Shown here one piece after another: positions 10,286 to 23,300 of a DNA stretch of 64,000 bases; within the stretch, counting starts at the first letter, position 1; each line of letters starts with the position of its first letter. The translations under genes were made by a program, and so were the position numbers. The notes beneath the pieces are model-generated. The model was not told the origin of the DNA, did not search any database, and was given only the letters and a program-made list of their open reading frames with translations. This DNA is from Triparma verrucosa (lineage: Eukaryota; Sar; Bolidophyceae; Parmales; Triparmaceae). The stretch is taken from the NCBI GenBank assembly GCA_030267905.1, contig BRXX01000373.1, forward strand, positions 1 to 64,000, read 5' to 3'.

Positions 10286-11017
10286 ATGTTGACATCCCTA
10301 CAGCAAGCTGCATCGTCGTCGTTCCCTTACAGGAAAAACAGGCTGTTTCAGGCTTATTTCTTCCTACTTTTGATTCCTCTGTTAATTCCTTCGACGACCT
10401 CCTTCCTACCTTCCTTCACACCTTCACTGACCTTCCGTCTCATCAAACCTCTCCCCCACACACAACTCTCCTCAACCTCCTCCTCAACCTCCTCCTCTGA
10501 CCCTACAAAAGACCCCAACTTCATTGAACAAGAGCTAACAGCCCAGCTCCAAACCTTAACCTCCGAATCCTACCCCGCCCTCTCAACCTTCTACCCTCCC
10601 CCCAAACAATCCGAGCTATCCTCGTACATCTCCGTCCTAACTTCGTCCCCTTCCTCCCCCCCCCCCTCCTTATCCGGCACGTACCGTCTCGCGTACTCCA
10701 CCTCCCCCTTCTGGTCTAAAATTCTAGACGATTACACGTACCTAACTTTAACCTTCGAAGGTTCATGTGTTTGTACGGGTTTGAACTTTAAAGCGAGAGA
10801 CTCGTTTCTTCAAAGTGTAACTCAGGAGAGTACGGTTGATGAAACTTTTGAAAGAGGGGTTAGTACTAGACCTGATAGGTTGACTTTTAAGATTAAAGGG
10901 AAGGAGTTTAGGGTTGGGAAAGGATGGAAGGGAGGGGTGGGATTTAAATGGATTGGGAGGAAGATTTGGATTGAAGAGAGGGACGGGGGAGTGTTGGTTT
11001 ATTACAAGATCGAATAA
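10286..11017 (+). CDS. Plastid-targeted PAP/fibrillin-like protein (tentative)
   Basis: Single exon, 243 residues. Residues about 16-40 form a signal peptide (AYFFLLLIPLLIPSTTS) followed at once by FLPSF and a Ser/Thr/Pro-rich stretch; phenylalanine directly after the cleavage site is the mark of complex-plastid targeting in ochrophytes. The mature part begins with a helical segment, then LSGTYRLAYSTSPFW, which resembles the 'G.W.LLYTS' strand that opens plastid lipid-associated (fibrillin) lipocalin-like domains, and ends in beta-strands finishing DGGVLVYYKIE, like the C-terminal strand of that fold. Fibrillins bind lipids in plastoglobules and thylakoids. The targeting call is strong, the fibrillin call moderate. 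Coding-strand composition flips from C-rich to G-rich at about 10750. Confidence 0.7.
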   Translation: MLTSLQQAASSSFPYRKNRLFQAYFFLLLIPLLIPSTTSFLPSFTPSLTFRLIKPLPHTQLSSTSSSTSSSDPTKDPNFIEQELTAQLQTLTSESYPALSTFYPPPKQSELSSYISVLTSSPSSPPPSLSGTYRLAYSTSPFWSKILDDYTYLTLTFEGSCVCTGLNFKARDSFLQSVTQESTVDETFERGVSTRPDRLTFKIKGKEFRVGKGWKGGVGFKWIGRKIWIEERDGGVLVYYKIE

Positions 11018-11352
11018 TGGAACAGAAAAAAAAAGAGTGTCTGCAAGTGGTTTTTGTTGTACTTTGAAAAGCGCTTCCTTTTTCTTCTTCTTCCCTTTTT
11101 AAGGGGTAGAACAAAACACGACACTGACTGTGGACTAAATCCTGGCCCGATTTGGAACACCGCCTGTGTGTTTGTCGGAAGCGTGATCGTTTTTATGTAC
11201 CCAACACAATCCACAACCCCACATTCACCCCCCACCCACCCACCCACCCACCACATTCACTCCACACACACACCAACCCAACCAACCCATACAACCCCCC
11301 CCCAACCCCCCCCACACAAAAATCAACCCACCCAAATTAATTAATTAATTAA
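11018..11352. other. Convergent 3' flank with low-complexity tracts
   Basis: Lies between two convergent genes. It contains a C/A-rich tract (CCCACC-type, about 11215-11335) followed by a (TTAA)n run at 11336-11361 that ends just inside the stop of the giant gene. I see no gene here. Confidence 0.7.
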
Positions 11353-14300
11353 TTAATTAATCCCCTCACTCTTCATCCTAACCCTCTCAACCCCCCTCCC
11401 CCCCCCTTGATAATACTTCGTCCCCACCCCATACTGTATAAACGGCTCCCTCCCCCCCCCCCCCGTCCCCTCCTCCCTGCAATCCGGGTACCCCCCCTCC
11501 GCCCCCCCGGGTTCGCACATCCCCTTCCCCTTAAAATACGCCACCGCCTTCTCCACCTGAAACATGCACTCCGAGTCGAAGTCGCTAGCCCTATCCCCAA
11601 CGCACATCCTGCACATGAAAGGGTAAAGCTCCTTAGAACCTCCCACGCACGTATCCTTAATAGCTTCCGGACATTTTAATTCGTCTCCGTTCAACGCGTA
11701 CTCCGTCCTTTCGCATGCGCAGAGTTTATGCACTGCACCAGAACCACTTTCTGTCTCGGACTTCTCGTGACGACGACAGTTTTTAACGTTCACACGGACC
11801 TCGTACGCTTCTGAGGGGACGCCGTTTACGTAGTTCCTGTATGTGAAATGATCTGATCCTAGAAAGTCAGAGTAAGGCTTGTAAACGACTACCCTCTCTC
11901 TTCCGATCATGTTGTTGTCAGCTTTGGGTCCCGTTTTTTGCGTGCTCAAAGGCGTTCCGACGCCGTAGTTTAGAGGGCAGTGTCTGTGGTTGCCTACGGA
12001 TTCGATACCGTTTAAGCCGGTTGTGTCGACGCCGTAGCAGGGGCCGAGGTTACGGTGGAAGCCGGGGGAGACGGGAAGGGGGGTGGAGGAGACGGGGTTG
12101 AAGGAGGAGAAGCCGGAAGCGGAAGTGGAAGTGGAGGAGGCGTAGTGAAGGGTGCCGTACTTTGGGAGAGTCAACACGTTGGCTATTTGGTCGGAGTAGA
12201 AGCGGTGGACTATGCCGACTTGGTCGGTTATCATGAGGATCCAGTCGCCAATTTTACCGTAGCCGTTGGACTCCTTGAAGACGCCGGAGGAGTGGGAATT
12301 CGAGTACTTTTTAAGGTCGCGGATTTGGAGAGTCCACAGACCTCCGTACATGTTGTTCTTGAATTCGGTGTCCAAGCTGCCTTCGGAGATGTAGGGTTGG
12401 GTGAGGGGCTTCTCGGCGATCGGGCTTCCGCCCTTGTATTGACTGAGGGTGTTCAATTCGGACTCGTATACTTGGACTTCGGCGAGGCTGCGAGGAGCGT
12501 AAAATTAGTTAGTAAAGTGTTTGTTCTACATACAACCCTAACCCCCCCCCCCCTCCCTTCAATCCACTCCACTCAAAACTCAACACACTCACCTCAAGTA
12601 TTTCGAGTTCTCCAACATCACTCTAACGATTTGTCCGTCGACCCCTCCGGGGGCTAAATTGATGACCCGTCCTCCGGAGGTTATCTCCTGGAACCAACAG
12701 GCGTACTTTAATAGACCCCTGACTCCCAACCCAGGGTCCAAGTCCTCGGGGTGAGGGACGCTGCTGTTGAAGATCATCACCCAGAAGGGGAACAATTCGT
12801 TGACGTAGGCCTCCTGGTCCTGCTCGACCTTGTAGTTGTAATGGGTATTGTCCACCCCGTCCCTGATGACGCTGACGTCGACCAGCGCGTCGGGGGTGAG
12901 GGTGAAATTGGCGCTCTTCAACTTCATCTTCGGCACGTCTCCAGGGTGACCGGTGAACGTGACCGTGTACCTGTAACCCTGGTACCCTCCGCTCCAGTCC
13001 GTGGTTGGGGTCCTCGTGACATCAACGCTCCCCAGCATCGGGTTCATGGCCTCCACTGCCGCCTGCATGCTCTGAGCGCCTCCGGCCTCGTTCAAAGCCT
13101 CAGCGTCGACCAAAATACTGTTGCTGGTATAGTTCTTGCCCTCGTACTCCATGAAGAGCTCGTAGTTTCCTAACGGGTCCTTATTCGGCGCCACCACAGT
13201 AATAACTTGGATCTCGTCCCTGGCCTGCTGCAGCTCCCTGTTCCAGACCCTGATGCCTCCGATCTTGTACTCCTTCTCCAGCCTGACCTGCCACCAGGGG
13301 TTCTCATCCTCGGGCCCGTGCCCGCCCGTGTGCGTGACCGAGTCCCTGCTAAAGAAACCGTCCACATTGCCGTCGTTCGCCCTGCCGGCCGGCGCCGAAT
13401 ATTTTGTCGTGCTCTGCTTGCTGACTCCGCTGAGGGCCAAATTCTCGCTCTGCATGTCTCCAAACAAGTAGTCGTATCCCAGCCCGTTCAAGTGCCTGTC
13501 CATCTGAATCTCCGTACTGCCGTCGATGCCTGGCGCCACCAAACTGCTGTAGCTCGTTAACTTCTCTCCGAAGGTGCTATCGAACTTTGGCATGCCGGTG
13601 TAGCTGGTCTCGCTTTCCTCGCCGACCTTGCCGAATAAGTCGGCCACAACGCCTCCGTGTTCCAGCTTGATCTCCAGGTCGCTTCCGCTCTCGTGCCAGA
13701 GGTCCCGCATCAGCACCTCGACCTTCCTGGGGTAGAAACCCTTCCACTGCCCGTTCAAGTGCCCAGCGGACCTATCGTGGTCGCTAGCATCCCTCACGGT
13801 CACGTCAGCGTTCATGGTCGCGTTAGTGCTCTTCCTCATGATGCTGTCGTTGCCGTCCAGAATAAGAGCACCCTTGCCTCCGTGCTCCAAGTTAATGACA
13901 TTGCCGTGCTCGTCAGTCACCAGGTAGACGAAGATCACGTCGGTGTCCAGCACGTCGAAGTTTACGTCCGGCTCGTTCCAGCCAGCCTCGTAGTGAGCGT
14001 ACGTACTGCTGTTGACGCTGAGCCTCAACTTCGGCACGCCGCTCACTTGCACGGGCAAAGAGAACCTCACGCAAATCGCAATCTTCTCCCCACTCACGTA
14101 CTTTCCTGGCTTCTTCAGCGGAATGATACTCTCCACCACCGGAACGCTCGTGTCCAACCTGATCCTCGAGTCGTAGCTCAGGCTTCCAATCGAGTGGCTC
14201 TTTGGCAGAGTCGAGTTGCTCACGATGCTGGGCTCCCAATTCGCGGCCCTCAGCACTACGCCTGAGAGACTGCTGCTGTTCCAATAATCAAGGTTGTCAA

Positions 14301-17300
14301 CACTGTCGCCCTCCACAACGGTGTACTTGAACCTGAGCTTCGCCCCATTGTTGCCCATGTAAATGGCCTGCCCTGTCCTCTCGACGGCATTTTCAAAGTC
14401 CACCTTGGTCACGAGGGAGATGTTCGCGACGCTGTCCTTGACCATGATGGGCTTATCATACAACACGTCGAACTGAATCTCCTGGCCTACGCCGTAACCC
14501 CAGGCGATTCTGGGAGTGACGTAACTCAAGCTCACCACCTTCGGAACTGATCTGCTCACGCTGACGGTAACGTTCAGATTTGTACTGTTGCCAGCGTTCA
14601 CCGGAAGGGTCAAACTGGCGCAGACCTTTTTGCCCGACACCAGGGTGTAAATGTCGCAGCTCCCATTCGTAAACAACGGCCTAGGGAAGTACCTGCCGTC
14701 GCTGTTCGCCTGGCAGAATCCAGTACAAACGTAGTCCAAAACTGCAACCTCGTCGTCCTTCCCCATGACGTACTCAAACTGCAGAGTGTTACTGCCGCTG
14801 CTCTCCGCCTTGAACTTCGCAGGGGCCGCGTACAGGTCCCCGCCAGCGTTGCTGTTCAAGTACAAGTAAGTGGTGTTCACGGCCTCAGTAGCCACCATCA
14901 CCACGTGGTCAAAACGGACCGAGAAGATCATCTTCTCGCCAGTGGTGTACTCTCCCGCCGAATGGTCAACCGTCACATGAAGAACCCTCGGCGCCGAACT
15001 GTCCAACACGACATTGCCCATCCTCCCCAAGCTCTTGCTCGAGCCTCTGGGCGGCAGCTTCAGATCGGCGTACTGGGTGGGATAAGTGCTCGACCTCTTG
15101 ATGAAATTGACCCTCTCGCCATAAATATCCATTGTTAATTCGTCCATCTTCAAGCTGTACATTCCAATGTAGTCCAAATCACTGCTGACGTCCGCTGAAG
15201 ACACGTTGTACTTGAACAGGACAAAATCCTCGTCCTTCCCTCCGTCGAAATAAGTCGCGACCCCGGGCATCGTGTCCTCTCCAGTATAGAGCTCCAAGGA
15301 GATGTCCCCGTTGCAAATTACCGGGTCCGAGAAACTAACCTTGATGCTCAGTAAGTCGTCCTTCAAGTAAACGCCGTCCTGCTGCAGGAATTCAACCTGA
15401 GTCACAACCGGAGCAACGACACTAACTTCAGTAGGACACTGGTAGCTCAGACTTCCCGCGTCTCCGAAGCTGGGCAAGGTGATGACATTGGCCGACACGA
15501 CGATAACGTCGCTGTCTGCAACGATGCTTATGTCGGTGGTGCTAGCAAACGCGTCCGCTGCGTTAGTAACGTCCAACAACGAAACGCTGGTGTCAAGTCT
15601 GTCCACCACATACTCGAAGACCAATTTCTTCTCCCCGCTTCCAGACACGTATCTCGCCACGGCCCCGGAGTTCATGGTCAGGGTTGGAGCTCCCTGGGGA
15701 ACCTTCACTCTCTGATCGAACTCCACCTCGACCTCAATCTTCTCCCCAACGCCAAACTTCTTCCCACAACCGTTCTTTACGCTCATTCCAACGATGTAGG
15801 GAGACTTTCCAGTGATGATAATTTCAGAGTGATAATTCAAACTGCCCATCTCCCCAGGCCTGGGGACGGTGCTGACGGCGTTCATCGTCGAGTCTATGAT
15901 GCTGACGATGCTCGCTCCGTTCGGCAACTCGAGCGCAAAATCGTTGGTATATGACAAGTCCATCGTGTTGTCGTTGGTCACGGCCACATACCCGAATTTC
16001 AAGGTGCTGCTGCCGCTGCCGCTGACGTAGTGCGCCTTCCCCCCGCTACCCAAATCCAAGGCCAGCTCCGGAATACCAGTGACCACGACGACCCCGGTGT
16101 ACTCGACCATTATGTCTATCTGCTGTCCAAAGCTATAGAGCCCGTCCATCAAAGTGGAGTAAATCTTGCGGACCATGAGGCCGTCAGTCTGGATGTCAAG
16201 CTTGTGGTAGCTGCCCTTGATACTGCTAGGACTTATCACCGTCGGTTTCAGCCCGGGTACTGGGAGAGTCAAGTCGGCGTCTGTCTCTGGGTTCGTGGCC
16301 CACATCCGTATGTACTGCTCCCCCTGATCGATAGCCATGTACCAAGTGCTGAACACCTTGAGAGAGGCGGGGCTCTTGTAATCAAGCTGCGAAGTCTTGT
16401 CGCCAAACTTGACTAAGTACATGAACTCCAAGGTGCTCGTTCCGTCGCCCCCGACGTAGGTGGCGTCGTCGCAGGCGTCTCCCCCGCAGTCCTCGTTGAA
16501 CGTCGCCATCTCCAACACCGGAGAGCCCTTCACCGAAACAGGACTGTCAAAGTCCACGAAAAGCCGAATTGGCTCGCCGATGCCGTAAGTAGCGTTCTTG
16601 TAGCTCGTGTAGACCTTCGTCACCGTTGGCGGCGTCGTCCTAATTATTATCCTCTTCATGACACTCAAACTCTTGGCCGTCCCGGGCCTCGGAAGGGCGT
16701 AATTGGCCACGATATTGGGGTCCTCTCCGGCTCGATTAATCACCACAGCCTGCTGTCCGGGCTGAGGGTTGGGCGCGAGTGGGCAGTGGTGAACGTCGTT
16801 CACGACGAACGCCATGCTAGCGTCGCCGCTGTTGATGTTCCACGGCGCCTGCCTCGTGTCAACAACATCGAGCCCAAGACTGCTATGGCCGTCCTTAACG
16901 ATGTACCTGAAGACCAGCGTGTCGGTGTTGTTTCCGCTGTAATACTCGGCATACGTGTCCTCGGTTCCGGTCTCTAGCATAATACTACCGGTGCCGTTGA
17001 TGCTTACTTCAATGTTGTACACCACCTTGATGTCAATGACTTCTCCGGTGCCGTAGGTCCCGTCAGGAGTGTCCGACGTCAAGTACAAAACCGCCGGCGA
17101 CTCGCCGTTGATTTCGATGGCGTGGTCGTACCTAAGGGTGGAAATACTCGTCTCCGGGAATCTCAGGTTCGCGCCGATCGTCGGGTTATCGGAATAGAGG
17201 AAAATGCTACTTCCATTCATGTGGTTCTCAAGAGCCAACACCCCATCATAGTCCAAATTGTCCGTGTTGGGCGCCCTCCAGCCCTTGGCTGAATCCGCAG

Positions 17301-20300
17301 ACGGCACCAAGTAGTCGAATACGAGCTCGCTCGTCCCACTCCCGTTCAAATATATTGCTACCTCGTCCTCCACACGGTCGTAGATAGTGAGCTTCAAGGT
17401 CGGGGTGCCCTCCACCAGGACCCTCCTGTCGAACCACACCTTGATATAGACATGGTCTCCCGGCCCGTACAAGCCATCGGGGGAGATTGAGGTCACCTTC
17501 TGGACCGAAGGTTTAGCGTGGTCAATTTTGATGTCATTATTGTCGGCGAGAGTGGTCATCCATTCGTCAAACACAACACTGGCGTTCTTTCCATTTACGT
17601 CGATGATCTTGGCCCGTTGGTGTGGCAAGCTGTCGGTCGTGTCCTCGAGTACCAGTGCAGTCGCGTTCAAATCCACCGAGGTGTCATTCAGTCTAACAAT
17701 ATAATCAAAGCGCAGGGTATTCGTGCCACTTCCAGAAACATAGGTCGCATTGGCACCATCAGGGTCCGACCCGCCGTGCCACTCCTTCACCGCAACGTCG
17801 AGACGGGGGAAGTACTCAAAGCCGCTACGGCGGACGTTCACGACCCTGCTGAACTCCACAAATATGGGAATGAGGTCCCCTGCGGAAAAATAGCCATCCG
17901 GGACGGTGGAGTAGACTTTCTTGACCCTCGCGGGGAATAGGATGTCCACCTCAACGCCATCGTTAGCACCCAAAACAGTAACCCCGCTCTTTCCTAGCGC
18001 GCTCGCGCTAGCCGGATGCGGCAACGTGAGGTCGGCTCGTAAAGTGCTAAGGGTACTGTAGGCAAATATGCCGTCAGTTACGGGGGCGTCGTCCGGGAAA
18101 GTCAAATCAGTTGTGGCGGTGTAATTCAAAATCTTGACCGAATCCTCCTCCTCAGGAATGTACTTGAAAACCAGATTGTTCGTCCCACTACCCTTCCAAT
18201 AATACGCGTACTTGTGCCAAAAGTTGCTATTGAGCTTGATCTTGGGCGTCCCAACAACCTTGACGGGAAGGTCGAAACGAACATTGATCTCGACCCAAAT
18301 TCCCAAGCCATACCTCCCCGGAGTAGAGGAAACCCTAAGGATTGTGGGTTGGGTGCCGTTGATATTGATAGAGTGAGCGTTGCTCAAACTCCCAGCCGTC
18401 CCCGGCATAGGAAGGGTGACGTCGGCGTCAGTGGTACTCCTAGTGCTTGCAGTCTTGACGAAGATTTGTGCACCGTTGAGCACTAGCGCATCATGGCCCT
18501 GGTATTCCAAGGGATGGTCATGGTCATTCTCCTGCACCGTGTAACGGAAGGAGATCGTTTCGCCCTTGGGAATGGCAACAAAGTCAACCCCTCCGACATA
18601 AGTCCCCTCAACATCAAACGGCATCTCGCAGAAAATCTGGCTCGCCACTTTGTCATAGTAGAGGGTCTTGGGGTTGTCAAAGTTGAAAGTGACAGTGTAT
18701 CTCGTACCGAAACCCTTCGTCTCCTTGACGACGCTCTTGATTCCGCCGGCGTTTTTAATCTCGGCGATGTCCTCCAGCCTTTCTTTGAAGCCGCTTTCGG
18801 TGCCCTCGGCAGTGTCCCAATCAATGCACTGCGATTTGACACTCAATGGGTCGGCCAGGCTGCCATAGCTGAGAATGAAGGCGCCACTCAGCACCTGACT
18901 CTTCGCATTTTGGCCGACGCTGATGTACTGCTTGACGCCACCGTCAATATAAGTCGCCGTGGCGTTCCTGTAAGGGAAGCCTGAGCGTAGTTTCAAGTAA
19001 GGAGACCCACTCACATCAACCGCGTCGTTGAAGTTCACATCGATGTCGATGATCTCCCCGGCCAGATAAAGTCCAGACGCCTTGTTGGTGGTGACGCTAC
19101 TAACACTCACGAACGTGCTCGCCTGAACGTTAAGCTTGGCAGGGGTCAACAGGTCGTCCTCCCTCCCTAGGTAATCGAAGGGTTGAGGGATGGTCAAGTT
19201 GGCCAAGGTGATGTAGCTGTCACTCCAAATGCTGCACAAGTTGCTGTAAAGCGAGTGCGCTCCGGCAACCCTGACATTAGCGTCGTCGTCGCCAGCTCCC
19301 AATATGTACGTGAATGTCAGCACCTTGGTGCCGTCGCCAGACTTGTACAAGGCCTTCCTCAGATTTCCACCAATCAAAATGTTCAAGTACGGATTGGTGC
19401 CAATCAACTCGTCGGTGACTCTCACCGAGTCGACGATGATGTTAACCACCTCGCTGAACTCAACGTTGAAAAGCAACATACCACCAAAGTAGTGCGGCCC
19501 CTTGCCACTCAGTGTGTACACATTGACGACGTGAGGGGGCGACCTCGTGTCGATGCTCAGCGTGGTGTCGCCGAGCAAAGTGAGGCTCGGCAGGGTGTAG
19601 CTGACCTCCTGCACAGGAGCAGGGTCCGCAGCCCTCATGATTTTGTCCGTCGAATGGTCCATGATGAAGGGGGTGAGACTGGGGAAACTCAGAGTCTTCC
19701 CAATCGAAACCAGATCTCCGTTGGACCAGACGGCGTCAAACTCCGCCGAGTCCGTACCGCTCAAGGCAATACTTCCGTAGTCGTCGTCGCCTAGGCCGTC
19801 AAAGGTGAATCCCTCCAGGTGAACAACGAGCTCGTCGCCGGCACTCATGTCGTCCACCAAGGTGAAGCCCAGGTTTATGTCGGTCTCGTGCCCAGGCTTC
19901 AAGACTCCGAGACTGATGGTGCTGCCGGTGACCGCCCCGACTGCTGGCACGACCTCCGTCACAACTTGCCTCACATTTCCGAGACAGGCCGCCTTAACCT
20001 CGAACTTAATTTCTTCGCTTTCGCCCACGCCAGCATCGGGGAGGGTCAAGTTATTGCTTCCGGCTATGATGACACTGAAGCCATTCTTGTCACTGATGGT
20101 CTCCGTGGCCTCGATGATCAAAACGTCCTTGTGGTAGCTGTGTGCGGCACTGCTAGACACAACCTCGTTATTCCATTGCACTTGGAAGGCGGGCTGAAAG
20201 TCCCTGCTTCCGTCGTGACCCTTCAGGGTCACTGCGCTCGAGAACCTGCCGGTGCCAGTTGTGGCACCATCGAAGCTGGTCAAGTTGAGCAAAATGGAGT

Positions 20301-23300
20301 CCCCGTTGACCAAGGGGCAAGTGGTGTTAACAGTGAAGGTGATCTCCGTCTTTCCTCCACTCATCATGGGCGAAAATTCCAAGCTGCTGCTATGAACGCC
20401 CACGCCCTCGACGTACTCGACGCTCTCCCCGCTAATGGGCGCAGCAGTTGAGTTGGAGTAGAACTTGATACCGTGGTCCTTTTCCTGAACTCCATGCTTC
20501 GGAAGATAAATGGCGTTCTTGTCGCTTATCAAGACGGTCACCTCGTGCTTCGCGTATACTCTTTGCAGCGCCTTCAGGGCGACTTCCTCCCGAACGGTGT
20601 CCCACCACCCGACGAAGCTGGCTCCGTTGGGCCCGGTCAGACTCAAAAGAATGTCATTGGTCGGGTGAAGGGCGTGGGTAGTGAAGGCCGTAGTTACGTC
20701 GCCGGAAACCGGCCAGCCAAGGGCAGCGTACCGCTTCGCCCCTGCTGACACCTCGCCAATGTCGCCGCTTGCAACGTTCAAACGGAAGTCCTTCAGACTG
20801 AAGCGAGATACCTCGCCAACCTCGAGGTTCCCCGAGAGAGAAAACTTCAAAAGGATGTCCGCAGGGGTGTCGACGGTGGTGTAAGCGCTCGATATGGCGC
20901 CTAGGGTGGAGTCAAATTCAACGCTAGAAGTCAGCAACTTCCCGACAGCGTCACTGGCAGTGACGCTGATTTCGGAAACGGGGCCAGCAGTGGCATTTGA
21001 TGATATCTTCAGCCTCGAATCGTTCGGGGTCAGGCCCTGTGCTGGCAAGACGATGCCATTCGTTTCGTTAAGATAAATATCTAAGCTGCTGTGTGCGTTG
21101 ACGACCTGCTTAGCAACGAGAGTCAACATACCAGTGCACTCAACCCAGCTGCCCTGGAATTCCTTTTTATCAGAACTACTCAGAACCAAATCCGTGACGT
21201 CGTCACCGCCAAAGCCGTCCAGTTTGATGAAGACGGCTTCGCCGACCTTCATGGCGGACGAGGAGGTGAACTTGACCCTGATTCCGACACTCTCCCCGGC
21301 CGTCACCTTCTTCTCTAAGAGCCAATCAAGCTGTTGAGGCTCGGGATACTCCCAGGCCTTGGCCCAGCGATAGTAGCTTAGGGAGGAAGTGGTTCCAAAG
21401 GTTCCGACGCTGGGGCTAACGGGAACAGAAGGGCGTTGAGGAATGAAGGTGTTCATGCCCACTGAAGCTGCGGTAGTCCACATCAGCAGAGAGGGGTCAT
21501 TCTGGCTCAGTCCAGCCGCGGGAATTCGAAGCCCGTTGCTGGCACCGAGAGTGAGCGAAACTTCCGTCCCATCAGCAATGTTGAACGATTCCGTGGACGT
21601 GAAGGTGATATTCTCACTGTTGAATATGTCCGCCTCAAATGAATGGCCAGTCGAAGAGGTCAGCGCTGTGGTCAAAGCGTAGTTGTTGATCCTGATTTGG
21701 TGATAGTTCCCTGTACCAGTGCCCGTTATGGCTACGACAGTGCCGGCAGCAGCGTTCGCTGCGCTCGTTGCCAAGCCAATCTTGTTGCCGTTTGCCCACT
21801 TGTAGACGTAATAGACAGTGTTATCCGCGAGTCCCTGGATGACACTGCCACCCCTGATCAAATAAGTTACTGCGTCGCCAGTGGTGAGAGAACTGTACAA
21901 ATTCGCCGACACAACTATCGCATTGTCGGCGACGATGACAACTGAGGCGTCGCCGGCTTTGATATACTTGTCCAAGTCAGTGAAGTCCCAACCCGTGAAG
22001 CCCTTGAGCTGCAGGTTCACCTGCTCTCCCGGCACAATAAGGCCCCCGAGCTTGAAGTTGAAAGTAATATCAGTGACCTCTCCAGCGGCAGGGTTGCTGT
22101 AGGAAAGGCTAGCATTCCTGAACCCCAAACCGATCTTAACATTGACCGGAGTGGGCGTCCAGATGGGGACGACTGTGCTATTGACCTTGACGGTGATGCC
22201 AGAGGAGTAGCCATCATAAATTGTGTCGGGTAAGCTCAGAGGGGGGCTCTCGTAAAACTTGACGTACAACCTCTCCGACGATAGCGTTGAGATCACTGTC
22301 ATTGTCAAAACCTTCTTGTAGCGGTCCCAGTTCGTGCTTACTTTCAAGCCGTCGAAGACAGAATCGACGACCATCGGACGATACACGTCGTGGTTCGTTC
22401 CTGTTCCAACTCCAGTGATGTCCACGAGAACTGCAGGGGCCGCAACGGCATTTGCCCTGGTGGTCGCAAAGCTGATGCGGTTGACAGTCGATGATTTCAC
22501 GACGTAATACGTTGTGCCGCTAGTCAACCCAGCAATGTTACCCCCGAATCCGTTGTCGTAGATTACAGCATCTCCGGTGGTGATGGAAGAATAGAAGGCA
22601 GCCTGGATCAAAACCTCGTCCGAAGCAGCGAATACAACGTTTGAGTCCGTTGCGTCGATGCTGTTGTCGAAGTCGATAAAAGTGGGGAAGTGGACCTTCA
22701 CAACGTCATTCACCTCCAGAATTTTGTTGAAATCCAAAATTATCACGCCTAGAAAGTTTCCACCCGTCGTCGCTCCGTCAAAGTAGACCTGGCTCTGCAC
22801 CAAGGCGCCGAGGGCCAGGGAGTCCTTGATCGCCACGGGGGTGATGACAGGGGCAGCAGCAGCGTTGGTTGAAATTAGGATGTTGGGATCATTGACGACG
22901 GTTCCGTTCAGGGGAACCCTAAGCTTGTTCGAACCCGTTATCTGCACGTTGTTGAGACCTCCAGAACTCACGGCAGTCTTGCACTCGAGGGTGATCGTGT
23001 TTTCGAGGGCGTTGTAGAGCCCAGCCCAAATCGTAGATGTGGAGGAAGTCTGTAGGTCCATCACGTCCAAAGGCTCAGTGAGATCCTCTGTGTTGGTCAC
23101 CCTGCCGAGCTTGATGACCACGGTCTCTCCGATGGCAATGGCTCCACTTAAAGTGAACCTGATGTCGACCCCAGATATCTCCCCTGCAATGGGATTGACA
23201 TACCTTATCTGGGAGGTGAGGAAGCTCCCGACGGGTTGCGTGAGCCTTATGGGGTATCCGGTTATTTGCCCCATGTCCCCGGTTGCGCTCGCCGCCGCTT

